DNA from: Desulforapulum sp034007745
GTDB lineage: Bacteria; Desulfobacterota; Desulfobacteria; Desulfobacterales; Desulfobacteraceae
Direction: 5' to 3'
Assembly (NCBI GenBank): GCA_034007745.1
Contig: JAVEQI010000004.1
Location: 1-64,000 of the forward strand
Length of the DNA: 64,000 bases
The translations under genes were made by a program, and so were the position numbers. The notes beneath the pieces are model-generated. The model was not told the DNA's origin. It was given only the letters and a program-made list of their open reading frames with translations, and did no database searches. Positions 27,618 to 37,088 of this stretch are shown in pieces (positions within the stretch are counted from its first letter, which is position 1; the number at the start of each line of letters is the position of its first letter).

Positions 27618-28859
27618 TTACGCTCCTTTTTTGAGCCATTCCATTGGATCCACCGGTCGTCCATGGTGCCTCACCTCAAAGTGAAGGCAAGCTCCCCTGA
27701 TGGACCCGGTATCGCCTGCCAATGCAATTACCTCATCAGTATCGACCCTTTCACCCTTTTTTTTGAAAAACTCCTGTACATGGGCATACAGAGTATAAAA
27801 GTTATCACCATGATTTATAATGATAAGATTTCCATATCCCTTGAGCCATTCCGCATATAAAACCTCTCCCTTGAACACAGACCGGACAGGCTCGCCTCGT
27901 TTTGCCTTTATATCAATTCCTGATTCAAATGTGAAGGAGGAGGAATCACTATTCCGTGAAGGACCGTAGAATGTGATAATTTCTCCCTGCAAAGGCATTT
28001 CAAGAAAGCCTTTAGACAGGGCAAACCCCTCCTTGTCAACATGTGCGATGGCATCAAGGGCGGCCATCTTTTGCTCAAGCACCTCGGCCGACCGTCGAAG
28101 GGACGCAACGGCGGCAAGCTCAAGTTTTTTTTTCCCCTGAATCTCACTTAAAATGGCCTTTCGTCGTTCACCTTCCTCTTTTTTTACCCCCATCTGATGA
28201 ACTATATCTGCCTCGAGCTGCTGCTTCTCCAAATCCAGAGCTTCCAGTTTTTTTGATTCAGCTGCAAGCCGCTCCATATCAATCATCTGGATATCCATGA
28301 ACTTAAAATCTGCCACCAGAATTTTTTCAAGAGCGTTCTGCTCAATAAAAAAATCAAAAATGGAGTCGGGCATGGTGACAAGGGCCATCCGCCCGATCAT
28401 CCTGACCCGGTAAAGGGCATTTAGCCTTGCCTTTACATAGTCCCTGTTTTTATCGATGGTCTCAGCCAGGGCCCTTTTTTTTCCAGTCACCTCGACCATC
28501 TGATCTTTAACCACTTCAAGTTCCCGGTTCAGAGCTGTAATGGATCTGCCCATACGGTCAATGACCATTTCGATGTCATTGAGTCCCTCAATGATTGTCG
28601 CCTCCCGTTGGGTAAAAACCTCAACCTCTCTCTCTTTCCGGGCAATTTTCTGGTGGAGTTCGAGGACCTCTTTTTTGGATACCTCGTACACCTTGGAGCT
28701 TTTTTGCCTAGCCCCTTCCCCGGATTTCGAAGCAACATATACAACACCCCCTTTGCCTACCTCCATGGCCGGGCAGAGACCCGCTGCAAAGGCAAGTAAA
28801 AGGCCCAATCCAGGAATAAAGATCAATACTTTAAAAACTGTTTTAATGAAAGACAGCAT
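27618..28859 (-). CDS. envC: Murein hydrolase activator EnvC-like (coiled coil + M23 domain)
   Basis: About 413 residues: N-terminal signal/anchor, a long coiled coil (about residues 55-270, starting SKKEVLELHQKIARKERE), and a C-terminal M23/LytM domain (GIDIKAKRGEPVRSVFKGEV; YAEWLKGYGNLIIINHG; HFEVRHHGRPVDP). Several M23 zinc ligands look replaced (GIDI rather than H-G-x-D), as in amidase activators. It overlaps ftsX by about 37 bp, and FtsEX is the known regulator of EnvC. Confidence 0.88.
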   Translation of the reverse strand: MLSFIKTVFKVLIFIPGLGLLLAFAAGLCPAMEVGKGGVVYVASKSGEGARQKSSKVYEVSKKEVLELHQKIARKEREVEVFTQREATIIEGLNDIEMVIDRMGRSITALNRELEVVKDQMVEVTGKKRALAETIDKNRDYVKARLNALYRVRMIGRMALVTMPDSIFDFFIEQNALEKILVADFKFMDIQMIDMERLAAESKKLEALDLEKQQLEADIVHQMGVKKEEGERRKAILSEIQGKKKLELAAVASLRRSAEVLEQKMAALDAIAHVDKEGFALSKGFLEMPLQGEIITFYGPSRNSDSSSFTFESGIDIKAKRGEPVRSVFKGEVLYAEWLKGYGNLIIINHGDNFYTLYAHVQEFFKKKGERVDTDEVIALAGDTGSIRGACLHFEVRHHGRPVDPMEWLKKGA

Positions 28860-29704
28860 CCAAGCCACCCCAAAAAAGCACTGCTGGCAATTATGATCAG
28901 CCAGTATTTGACGGACAGAAATTGCAGACTAAACATCATTTCCGGGGCAACTGAACGCCCAAGATTTGAAGAGATGACAAAAAATACGGCAGACAGTATG
29001 AGCAGTCCTGCGAGACCACCCAAAACCCCCTGAATGAGCCCCTGGATGTAGAAGGGAGTAACGATAAATCGATCCGTTGCACCCACAAGACGCATGATTT
29101 CGACCTCGGTGCGGCGGGAATAGAGGACAAGACGCACGGTGTTGGCCGTGATAAAGAGAGCGATCATGAAAAACAGGCTCCCCATGGCAAAACCGATAAT
29201 CTTGAACACGGTAAGAAAGGTGAGGAAACGACCGAGCCAGCGCTCACCATATTCAACGCTGTCCACATGGGGCAGTCCATCAACAGCCCCGGCAAAGGCC
29301 GCAATACCACTCCATTCAAGGACTTCTGCATTTATCGTTATTTCAAGGGCGTGGGGAAGTGGATTTTCTTCCAAGGTATCAAAAAAGGCGCTGGTCGTGG
29401 TCATGGCATCCTTGAGGGATTTGAGGGCCTCCTCCTTTGGGATAAAACGAACATCCGTGGTATTGCCCATGGCCTGAACCCTTGCCATAAGCTCAGGAAC
29501 CATTGACGGGACAAACCCCTGGTCAAGATAGGCAACCACCCTGAATCCCCGGTGCCAGGAATCAATTACCCGGTTTACATTTTCAAAAAAAAGAACAAAG
29601 GTTGAAACCACCAGAATTGACAGGGCAATGGTAACAATGGTGACAAAATTCAAAAACCGGTTGGAAAGCATGTCTGAGACAGCCCGCCTGAAGTATTGAT
29701 ACAT
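28823..29704 (-). CDS. ftsX: Cell division ABC transporter permease FtsX
   Basis: 293 residues from ATG 29704, preceded by GGGGAAGG. Four hydrophobic helices with the periplasmic loop between TM1 and TM2 (VVAYLDQGFVPSMVPE and RFIPKEEALKSLK) typical of FtsX. The conserved RLVGATDRFI segment and the C-terminal permease helices are present. Works with FtsE and the adjacent EnvC to activate septal peptidoglycan splitting. Confidence 0.93.
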   Translation of the reverse strand: MYQYFRRAVSDMLSNRFLNFVTIVTIALSILVVSTFVLFFENVNRVIDSWHRGFRVVAYLDQGFVPSMVPELMARVQAMGNTTDVRFIPKEEALKSLKDAMTTTSAFFDTLEENPLPHALEITINAEVLEWSGIAAFAGAVDGLPHVDSVEYGERWLGRFLTFLTVFKIIGFAMGSLFFMIALFITANTVRLVLYSRRTEVEIMRLVGATDRFIVTPFYIQGLIQGVLGGLAGLLILSAVFFVISSNLGRSVAPEMMFSLQFLSVKYWLIIIASSAFLGWLGCCLSLKQFLKY

Positions 29705-29772
29705 AACCTTCCCCATTTCTTTACTGTCTATCCCCAACCAATCACCACACACGACCCTATACCCTATACCCA

Positions 29773-30441
29773 CTACCCCAGGGAACCATCAACAAGGGAA
29801 ATACTCCTTGCCCTGGAAAGGCTGCTGACCATCTGGATGTTGTGACTTGCAATGAGAATGGTTGTCCCCATGGCGTGAAACTGCACGAGGGAATCAAGAA
29901 CCGCCTGGGCAGACCGATTATCCAGGCTTGCCGTTGGTTCATCGGCAAGAATGATCCCGGGATTTCCCACAACAGCCCTTGCAACGGCAGCCCGCTGCTG
30001 CTCTCCTCCGGAGAGAGACGGCGGCAGGGCATTGGCCTTGCCATCTATCCCCATGGTTTTAAGAACCTCCATTACCCTAGGTTTAATCACCCCGGGACGT
30101 TCACCGGCCGCCTCAAGGACCAGGGCCACGTTGGCAAACACGGTCCGGTTCGGGATCAGCTTGAAATCCTGGAAGATCACGCCTATCCGCCTTCTTAAGA
30201 GGGGAGCCCTGGCATGGGAAATCCTGTCAAGATTCATGCCGTCGACAATGATCTGCCCGTCACTTGCCCTCTCCGCAAGATAAATCATTTTCATGATAGT
30301 GGACTTTCCAGCCCCTGAGGGGCCGGTTAAAAAAACAAACTCTCCGGCGGTTATCTCCAGGGAAATACCCTTTACCGCATACTTTTTGCCGTACCGCTTG
30401 GATACGTTGAACATTCTGATCATGGAATCTTTGTTATCCAT
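29773..30441 (-). CDS. ftsE: Cell division ATP-binding protein FtsE
   Basis: 222 residues with Walker A (GPSGAGKST), the Q-loop FQDFKLIPNRTV, ABC signature LSGGEQQR, Walker B ILADEPTASLD and switch His in IASHN. First gene of ftsE-ftsX-envC-ctpA-DUF610. 68 bp separate it from ftsX. Confidence 0.94.
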   Translation of the reverse strand: MDNKDSMIRMFNVSKRYGKKYAVKGISLEITAGEFVFLTGPSGAGKSTIMKMIYLAERASDGQIIVDGMNLDRISHARAPLLRRRIGVIFQDFKLIPNRTVFANVALVLEAAGERPGVIKPRVMEVLKTMGIDGKANALPPSLSGGEQQRAAVARAVVGNPGIILADEPTASLDNRSAQAVLDSLVQFHAMGTTILIASHNIQMVSSLSRARSISLVDGSLG

Positions 30442-30552
30442 TTGAATGGTTTAATACTTCTGGAGACCTTAGTATAATTGACTCATTGGGAATTTACTGA
30501 TATAACCCCGCCCATGTCAAGGAGTGCTGCAAAACAGTTTTCCTTACAAATG

Positions 30553-30597
30553 GCCTTCACTGAACCCCGCATGTCGGCTTCTTCCTTCAGTGAAGGC
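30553..30597 (+). promoter_or_regulatory. Long perfect hairpin in the pyrE leader
   Basis: GCCTTCACTGAA and TTCAGTGAAGGC pair perfectly over 12 bp around a 21-nt loop, followed by TTTACATTT, and it ends 44 bp before the pyrE start. It could be an attenuator or, less likely with this weak T run, a terminator of something upstream. Confidence 0.5.
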
Positions 30598-30640
30598 TTT
30601 ACATTTGCCGGTTATAACCAAAATAAAAGGATAAAATCAA

Positions 30641-31195
30641 ATGAAAAAAAGAGCTCTGGCACTTCTGTCGGAAAAATCATTTAAATATAGCGATACCCCC
30701 ATCTTCAACCTTGTATCGGGCAAGACCAGCTGTTATTACGTCAACTGCAAGCCGGTCATTTTAAGTCCTGAAGGGATGTTCCTGGTGGGTCACCTCATGT
30801 TCGACGCCATAAAAGACTCCCAGTGTACAGCAGCTGGAGGTCTGACATTCGGTGCAGACCCCATAGCGGTTGCAACCGCCTTCACCTCCCATCTCAAGGG
30901 TCATCCGATCAAGGCATTTTCCATCCGAAAGGCACAGAAGGATCACGGCATGATTCGATGGATTGAAGGAGATGTGGAACCCGGGGAAAAGGTTGTTATT
31001 CTGGAGGATGTTGTCACCACAGGAGGGTCCACCCTAAAAGCAGTCCAAAGGGCAAGGGACGAGGGTCTCGACGTTATAAAGGTAATAACGCTCATCGATC
31101 GCCAGGAGGGGGGGCTTGATAAAATCAGGCAGGAAGTCAAAGAGGTATCAGCCCTGATCACCCGGGATGATCTCATGGCCTTTGCCGGGTTCTAG
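30641..31195 (+). CDS. pyrE: Orotate phosphoribosyltransferase
   Basis: Converts orotate and PRPP to OMP in pyrimidine synthesis. 184 residues; the PRPP-binding loop VVILEDVVTTGGSTLKA is near residue 120, and a KAFSIRKAQKDHG segment provides the catalytic loop Lys residues. Alone on its strand, with a hairpin leader upstream. Confidence 0.92.
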   Translation: MKKRALALLSEKSFKYSDTPIFNLVSGKTSCYYVNCKPVILSPEGMFLVGHLMFDAIKDSQCTAAGGLTFGADPIAVATAFTSHLKGHPIKAFSIRKAQKDHGMIRWIEGDVEPGEKVVILEDVVTTGGSTLKAVQRARDEGLDVIKVITLIDRQEGGLDKIRQEVKEVSALITRDDLMAFAGF

Positions 31196-31270
31196 ATCCA
31201 TGACCTGAATAAAACCTCCCACATTCCGTACCTTTTAAACCGTCCTCTTCATGGTATTAATGGGCACATA

Positions 31271-31648
31271 CTAGGAAGGAATATAGGTTGCACAGGCATT
31301 GGCCGACTCCCAGGCTGAAACCCTTGAGACCCTTACCGGCGGATCAAACTCAGCCACACAGGGTTTCAACTGGTTGGCAATATAGACTGCGATCTGCTCG
31401 GATGAAGGCTGCACATGGGCAAAAACCTCCAACTCATTCAAGTATTTGTGATCAAGCTCCTTCATGATTTTCCTCACCGCCCGCTTAATCTCACCAAAAT
31501 CCACAAGGACCCCCGCCTCATTAAGCTGTTCACCTGCCACATAAACTTCCACATCCCAGTTGTGACCATGGAGGTTCTCACATTTTTCCCCAACCATGGC
31601 AAGCTTATGGGCCGCTGCAAAATGGGTCTTCACCTTTAACTCAAACAT
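31271..31648 (-). CDS. queD: 6-carboxy-5,6,7,8-tetrahydropterin synthase
   Basis: 125 residues of the PTPS fold for queuosine synthesis. Zinc ligands FAAAHKL and LHGHNWDVEV, the active-site DFGEIKRAV and LDHKYLNEL, and PSSEQIAVYI are visible. No other queuosine gene adjoins it. Confidence 0.92.
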   Translation of the reverse strand: MFELKVKTHFAAAHKLAMVGEKCENLHGHNWDVEVYVAGEQLNEAGVLVDFGEIKRAVRKIMKELDHKYLNELEVFAHVQPSSEQIAVYIANQLKPCVAEFDPPVRVSRVSAWESANACATYIPS

Positions 31649-31786
31649 TTTATTTCACCTTCAGTTTAACAGCAATTTTAATTTTACACCACAGGTGACA
31701 GTTTGTATTCCCCCCACTCTGATATCCAAAATTAGAATGCCTAAACGTCCTGCACAATATGCGCATATTATTTTCTTCCAGTCCCC

Positions 31787-32890
31787 TTAAATACTCTTAA
31801 AAAGATTTCTCAACCGATTAGAAATTTTCTTTGAGTTGAGCTTGTCAAATTGCTGAAGCAGACCTTCCTGCTTTTTGGTCAGCCGGGTGGGAACCCGGAT
31901 ATCCACTTGGATAATCTGATCTCCCCTGCGGCCAGACCTGAGGGATGGAATACCCTGCCCCTTGAACTTAAAGGTCTCCCCATACTGTGTTCCCTTGGGA
32001 ATGGTAAGCTTTTGTTCACCATCCAGAGTCGGAATGGTTATCTCTGCCCCAAGGGCAGCCTGGACAAAGGATATCTCGACCACGCACAGGACGTTGGTGT
32101 TGTCACGCTTGAACAGCTTATGGGGCTCCACCCGGACAAAAACGTAAAGATCCCCCTTTGGTCCGCCGCTTGCGCTTGCCTCTCCTTCCCCCGTTAGTCT
32201 CAACTTGGAGCCGTTATCAACACCGGCAGGCACCTTGACCAAGACCTTTTTTGTGACCTCCATCATACCTGCTCCCACGCACTTGGGACATGGATTGGGG
32301 ATGGATTTTCCCTTGCCACGGCAATAGGGACAGGTGGTCTTTACCTTGAAAAACCCCTGGCTCTGGATGAACTGACCCGTGCCCTGGCATTGGGCGCAGG
32401 TTTCAGGCTCAGTACCCTCTTTGCACCCCGACCCCTGGCAAAGGTCACAAAGATCAAGCTTATGAACATCGACTTCACGCTCCACCCCAAAGGCTGCCTC
32501 CATGAACGTCAGGGTCATATCGTATCGAAGGTCTGCCCCCCGCTGGACCCTTGCTCCCCGGCCGCCCCGACCGCCGCCTCCAAAGCCAAAAAAGTTCTCA
32601 AAAATATCTCCAAAATTTGAGAATACATCATCAAAATTTTGAGAACCGGAAAAACCCGAACTGTCCAGCCCCTGATGACCATACTGATCATAAATACCAC
32701 GTTTTTTGTCGTCCGAAAGAACCCCGTAGGCCTCCGAAGCCTCCTTGAATTTCTCTTCAGCCTCTTTGTCGCCCGGATTCTTGTCCGGATGAAATCGGAT
32801 GGCAAGCTTCCGATATTTAGATTTCAACTCATCTTTCCCAGCATTCCTTGAAGCACCAAGGACCTCATAATAATCTCTTTTTCCCGACAT
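31787..32890 (-). CDS. dnaJ: Chaperone protein DnaJ
   Basis: 367 residues: J domain with HPDKNPGD (about 33), a G/F-rich linker (GFGGGGRGGRG), four CxxCxGxG zinc motifs (CDLCQGSG, CAQCQGTG, CPYCRGKG, and CPKCVGAG), then the substrate-binding C-domains. No grpE or dnaK next to it. Confidence 0.95.
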   Translation of the reverse strand: MSGKRDYYEVLGASRNAGKDELKSKYRKLAIRFHPDKNPGDKEAEEKFKEASEAYGVLSDDKKRGIYDQYGHQGLDSSGFSGSQNFDDVFSNFGDIFENFFGFGGGGRGGRGARVQRGADLRYDMTLTFMEAAFGVEREVDVHKLDLCDLCQGSGCKEGTEPETCAQCQGTGQFIQSQGFFKVKTTCPYCRGKGKSIPNPCPKCVGAGMMEVTKKVLVKVPAGVDNGSKLRLTGEGEASASGGPKGDLYVFVRVEPHKLFKRDNTNVLCVVEISFVQAALGAEITIPTLDGEQKLTIPKGTQYGETFKFKGQGIPSLRSGRRGDQIIQVDIRVPTRLTKKQEGLLQQFDKLNSKKISNRLRNLFKSI

Positions 32891-33028
32891 GTTTCCCGCA
32901 ATCAGACACTGCCCGGTTCTGCCGGCAGAGCCTTTCCGTTAAAGATTGAAATTTCTTAGATAATATGCTACCCATACCTGCTATTACAAAATCATCATAA
33001 TTTAACTCACTAATCAGGATTGTCAACG

Positions 33029-33745
33029 ATGAACATGGAGCTTGATTTTATCCGGGAGATGTTTGACAGTATTGCACCGAAGTATGACTTTTTAAACCAT
33101 TTCCTGAGTCTTGGACAGGATGTACACTGGAGACAGGAAATGGTCCGGGCGGCAGAGATACCTTCAAAGGGCGCTGTTCTTGATGTTGCCTGCGGCACCT
33201 GCGATGTAACAATGGCGGTTAAAAGAGAGACCGGAACAGGGGCAACCATCATCGGCACTGATTTTTCACCGGGCATGCTCGCCCTTGGACAACAAAAGAT
33301 CAAGCAGGACAAAAGCTTTCAATCCATAGACCTTGTGTGTGGGAATGCCCTGATCCTGCCCTTTCAAAACAATCGATTTGACGCCGTTCTCATAGCCTTT
33401 GGGATCAGGAATATCATGGACAGACAAGGCGCGTTAGAACAATTTTACAAGGTCCTCAAACCCGGCGGCACCATGATTGTCCTGGAGCTCACAGCCCCTG
33501 AAAATAAACTTTTCAGACAGATTTATCTGTTTTACTTCAGACGGATACTCCCCTCAATTGGAACACTTTTTTCTAAAAACTCCAATGCCTACCACTACCT
33601 CCCGGCCTCAGTGCTGAATTTCCCCCCCCGGAAAAAATTTTCAAAAATCATGACAAAAGCTGGATTTACCGATGTAAAATGGAAAACCATGACCTTGGGA
33701 ATTGTCACCCTGTTTGCAGCAAAAAAAGAGTCCCACAAGCCATGA
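33029..33745 (+). CDS. ubiE: Demethylmenaquinone/ubiquinone C-methyltransferase
   Basis: 238 residues from ATG 33029. The UbiE signatures FDSIAPKYDFLNHFLSLG at the start, VLDVACGTCDVTMA (motif I, with C where G is usual), and LKPGGTMIVLELTAP are present. In an anaerobic sulfate reducer the product is expected to methylate demethylmenaquinone (menG role). Confidence 0.92.
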   Translation: MNMELDFIREMFDSIAPKYDFLNHFLSLGQDVHWRQEMVRAAEIPSKGAVLDVACGTCDVTMAVKRETGTGATIIGTDFSPGMLALGQQKIKQDKSFQSIDLVCGNALILPFQNNRFDAVLIAFGIRNIMDRQGALEQFYKVLKPGGTMIVLELTAPENKLFRQIYLFYFRRILPSIGTLFSKNSNAYHYLPASVLNFPPRKKFSKIMTKAGFTDVKWKTMTLGIVTLFAAKKESHKP

Positions 33746-33760
33746 ATTGAATACCCCAAC

Positions 33761-34375
33761 TTACAGGAGAGAGCCTCTTTTTTTCCTTCTCGCACTGATG
33801 CCGAGGATGATACCTGCAACAAGGACACCTGCTCCGCTCAAAAACCACTTGATCTCCTCTTTGCCCAGGCGTCGTTCAAGGGCTGCAATATGATCCTGCT
33901 GATCCTCGAACGTCTGAGTCATCTCCTTGTATTTCTGCTTGAGGGACAAAAATTCAGCTGCCTCCTTTTTCAGCATTGAATAGGAGTTCTCCAGGGTTTC
34001 AAATTTTGCCTTGACCCCGGCCAATTCTGCATTCTCTGCCTTGACCTCATCCAGTGTCTCTTTTAAAACAGCATTTTCCCGTTTTAGCGTCGCTGCGACA
34101 AGGGAAACCGGAACATCGGTAGTTACAAAGCGTGTTAGAACCCATCCCTCTTTACCACTAGAGTTGCGCACCCTGGACCAGTCGTTATTGAATTCGACCA
34201 TCTCGAGGGTATCCCCCGACTCCACCATGGCAACAATCTTATGCTCCACACCGGGTCCTGTCCGCATGGTGATCTTCATCACGCCCTTGACATATACGGT
34301 TTCCCCAAACGCATTTCCTGAAATCAACATTAAAGCGGTTAGAAAAAAAATCATAAGGTTGAGTGCATATCTCAC
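33761..34375 (-). CDS. SH3-domain membrane protein (TIGR04211/YgiM type)
   Basis: About 204 residues from GTG 34375, which follows GAGGAG. Signal peptide (LMIFFLTALMLISGNAFG), a bacterial SH3 domain (KITMRTGPGVEHKIV ... GKEGWVLTRFV), a coiled coil of about 85 residues, and one C-terminal membrane helix (FLSGAGVLVAGIILGISA) before a basic tail. Function of the family is unclear. Converges with ubiE, 15 bp apart. Confidence 0.85.
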   Translation of the reverse strand: MRYALNLMIFFLTALMLISGNAFGETVYVKGVMKITMRTGPGVEHKIVAMVESGDTLEMVEFNNDWSRVRNSSGKEGWVLTRFVTTDVPVSLVAATLKRENAVLKETLDEVKAENAELAGVKAKFETLENSYSMLKKEAAEFLSLKQKYKEMTQTFEDQQDHIAALERRLGKEEIKWFLSGAGVLVAGIILGISARRKKRGSLL

Positions 34376-35017
34376 ATTTTTCTCCTCGTGTTTCAAATTC
34401 ACCCCAAATTCACCCCTGGAGGTTTTGACAATTTTTACTTTTAGTAACACTGCCGGAAAAAATGATCAATACAAAACAGGGAAACTGAATCTTCACTCCA
34501 TCTGCATGCCCTGCCCCCATGGGACATATAACAGCCCCAAAACCCCATGAGATTCCGGCGTTTTCCCTGCTTATCCAACCCAGCCAAGTCGATGGTTAAC
34601 TTAGTTTCCGCAGGTCACTCGATAAGGCCCCACCAGGCTGTTGAAGAGCAGGTCTCCATTGAGAAGGAACTGTATTTAGGTCGTTAGGGCTTGTGTGTCA
34701 AGCAAAATTCGACTGCAAAATATTATGGGTGCAACTGTCGGACGTGGGACGGGGGGGGTTGAGCCGGTCAAGGTCGTGGATGCAGATCCTATGTGGCATC
34801 ACCCACGGTTTTGTGAAAAAAGATATACCTTGCTGACAGCAACCTGCAAGCCACACTGTTATTCAAAATGAGGATTGCTGAATCTCCTACTTTTTCCTTG
34901 TGATTTCTGCTCAAAAAGATAATAATGATAGGTTACAGTTTAAAGTCACGAACAAACAACGACGGGGATGAAGTCGGATGACCACCCGTTGAACAATAAG
35001 CAAGAGAGGCAATTCAG
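34376..35017. other. Non-coding stretch ahead of the type II secretion operon
   Basis: 642 bp with no supported gene on either strand. It must contain the promoter of gspG and of the SH3 gene, but no clear -35/-10 or -24/-12 pair stood out. A G-run (GGGACGGGGGGGG) lies near 34750. Its unusual length for this gene-dense region is unexplained. Confidence 0.5.
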
Positions 35018-35461
35018 ATGTCAAGGGTTAAAATGGATATGCGGGGATTTACCCTGATTGAACTCATGGTAGTGGTTGTGATTCTGGGTGTTCTGGCAAG
35101 CCTTATCGTGCCTAGGCTCATGGGGAGGACAGACGAGGCAAAGCAGGTAAAGGCTAAAATGGACATCGCAACCATTGAGACGGCCCTGAAGCTATACAGG
35201 CTGGATAACGGCAACTACCCGACCACGGAACAGGGACTTATGGCCCTTGTGGAACAGCCCACGTCAGAACCTGTGCCGCCAAAATGGCACGAAGGCGGTT
35301 ACCTTGAGAAGGGCAAGATCCCAAAAGATCCGTGGGGCAGGGAGTATCTTTACCTTTGCCCCGGCGTCAACGGCGACTTTGACATCATCTCCTATGGCGG
35401 GGACGGCGCCCCGGGAGGTGAAGGCAAGGATATGGACATCAAGAGCTGGGAACTTGAATAG
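35018..35461 (+). CDS. gspG: Type II secretion major pseudopilin GspG
   Basis: 147 residues. A short leader MSRVKMDMRG is cut before FTLIELMVVVVILGVLA, the N-methylated helix. C-terminal calcium-site region DPWGREYLYLCPG and DGAPGGEGKD fit GspG. First gene of an eleven-gene operon; RBS AAGAGAGG 8 nt upstream. Confidence 0.93.
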   Translation: MSRVKMDMRGFTLIELMVVVVILGVLASLIVPRLMGRTDEAKQVKAKMDIATIETALKLYRLDNGNYPTTEQGLMALVEQPTSEPVPPKWHEGGYLEKGKIPKDPWGREYLYLCPGVNGDFDIISYGGDGAPGGEGKDMDIKSWELE

Positions 35462-35984
35462 AAACCATCCGGATGAGACGGGATTTACACTGATTGAGCT
35501 GATTGTCGTTCTTGTCATAATGGGAGGGTTCCTTTTTTTTGCCATACCAAAGCTTCACAACTTCAACCTGTTTTCAGGACGAACCCAGGCCCTGGGCACA
35601 ACCGTTCGACTGATTGAATCCCTTAAGACAAGAGCTGTCACAGACAACAGGGATTACCTGATGCACCTGGACCTTGATACAGGTATTGTCTGGGTTTCAG
35701 ATGAGACCATGGATGAGGAACAGACTGGGGAGGCAAAAACCGGAGCATTTCAATTTTCCGGCAATACAATGCTCGTCAATGTTGAGTTTTTCCCCCCCCT
35801 GCCCCTTGATACTAATAAATATACGGATGAGTTTTTAATACGATTTTACAAACAGGGGTATTCAGATATGGCGTTGATCCATCTGAGGGCTGGGGATAAT
35901 GACTTCACCATAATGGTCGAACCCTTTATTTCAAAGGTTGAATTGTACGAGAGCTCCATCTCCTTTGACCAATGCTTAGAATGA
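35454..35984 (+). CDS. gspH: Type II secretion minor pseudopilin GspH
   Basis: 176 residues from TTG 35454 (MNRNHPDETG/FTLIELIVVLVIMGG), overlapping the gspG stop by 8 bp. The prepilin peptidase site GF-T-L-I-E is intact. An ATG start in this frame would lie far upstream inside gspG, so the TTG start is preferred; gspJ shows the same habit. Confidence 0.85.
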   Translation: MNRNHPDETGFTLIELIVVLVIMGGFLFFAIPKLHNFNLFSGRTQALGTTVRLIESLKTRAVTDNRDYLMHLDLDTGIVWVSDETMDEEQTGEAKTGAFQFSGNTMLVNVEFFPPLPLDTNKYTDEFLIRFYKQGYSDMALIHLRAGDNDFTIMVEPFISKVELYESSISFDQCLE

Positions 35985-36376
35985 CCGATACAAGAGACAC
36001 CGGGGGATTTACGCTGCTTGAAATAATGGTGAGTCTCACCCTTATTTCCATTGTGTTTGTCTCGTTGTTCAAGTTGCAGTCCTCGACCATTCACCTTGCT
36101 GAATACGGCAAATTTCAATCAAGCGCAACCCTGCTTGCCAGACAGGCCATCACCATGGCGGAAAGGGATATAAAACAAGGATCTACCCTTTCCGGAAATT
36201 TTGGAGAGGCGTTTCCAGGCTATGAATGGCAAGCCCGGATTTCAGACTACCCGAGTTTTGATTCAACAATCATCCCGGAGAAAACCGCAGAACGGCTGAA
36301 AAGAATCGACATTGAAATCACTTATGGAGACAACATATTCACCGCCACCACCTGGAGATACCTTGACAGCGGATAG
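35981..36376 (+). CDS. gspI: Type II secretion minor pseudopilin GspI
   Basis: 131 residues. Leader then GGFTLLEIMVSLTLISIVFVS. ATG 35981 overlaps the gspH stop (ATGA), an evident coupling; an earlier ATG at 35972 exists. Position between gspH and gspJ supports GspI. Confidence 0.85.
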   Translation: MTDTRDTGGFTLLEIMVSLTLISIVFVSLFKLQSSTIHLAEYGKFQSSATLLARQAITMAERDIKQGSTLSGNFGEAFPGYEWQARISDYPSFDSTIIPEKTAERLKRIDIEITYGDNIFTATTWRYLDSG

Positions 36377-37088
36377 AGGCTTTACCCTCATGGAAATACT
36401 GGTTGCCGTTCTCATCCTGGGGGTGTTGATGACCACCCTGTTTGCCTCGTTCAACGCCTTTTTATCATCCTCAACCGTTGTAACCGAAACGCTCAACCGG
36501 AACGAAAGAATAAACACCCTGCTGGGCCATCTTGAAAGGGATCTTAACGCCCTTTACATCACCCTCCCCCCAAGATATAAAGTCCCGAAAACCGCAGCAG
36601 ACGAGGATCCCTTCAGGTTCCATGGGGTCAAGGAACAGGTTTCGGGGTTTGAATTTTCAAGACTTACCTTTACCAGCCTGAACCATCTGAGCTTTGGAAC
36701 AAAAGAGATTCCCGGAGTAGCAAGGATCGCTTATTATGCAAGGGTCAATCAAACCAGACAAGGTCATGCCCAGGCCTGTCAGGGGTATCAAAACGACCGG
36801 ATTGATCTTTGCAGATCAGACGGGTTGAGGCCCTTTGAAGAGATCAGGCAAACAGACTGCGACCCTGTACTCATGCACGACATATCAGGATTTGAATTGA
36901 GCTATATAGATGCCGATGGGGATGAATATGACGAGTGGGACTCGGAGTCAGACACCTATGGATATAGGCTTCCATCATCCATAAGAGTCAAGATTACCCT
37001 GTGGTCAAAAGACAATTTCCAGGGTAAGAGAAAAAACATCATTCAGACTGAAATCCCCCTTGTGGTTGCAAGAAAGGCAAAAGAATGA
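36363..37088 (+). CDS. gspJ: Type II secretion minor pseudopilin GspJ
   Basis: 241 residues from TTG 36363 (MTADRG/FTLMEILVAVLILGVLM), 5-6 nt after GGAGA and overlapping gspI by 14 bp. A long ATG-initiated form from 36312 would put an atypical Pro-rich leader ahead of the processing site. The large C-terminal domain matches GspJ length. Confidence 0.86.
   Translation: MTADRGFTLMEILVAVLILGVLMTTLFASFNAFLSSSTVVTETLNRNERINTLLGHLERDLNALYITLPPRYKVPKTAADEDPFRFHGVKEQVSGFEFSRLTFTSLNHLSFGTKEIPGVARIAYYARVNQTRQGHAQACQGYQNDRIDLCRSDGLRPFEEIRQTDCDPVLMHDISGFELSYIDADGDEYDEWDSESDTYGYRLPSSIRVKITLWSKDNFQGKRKNIIQTEIPLVVARKAKE

Noticed and set aside
34700..34900. Possible riboswitch ahead of gspG
   Set aside because: I looked for c-di-GMP or other known aptamer landmarks and found none; only G-rich sequence without a convincing fold.
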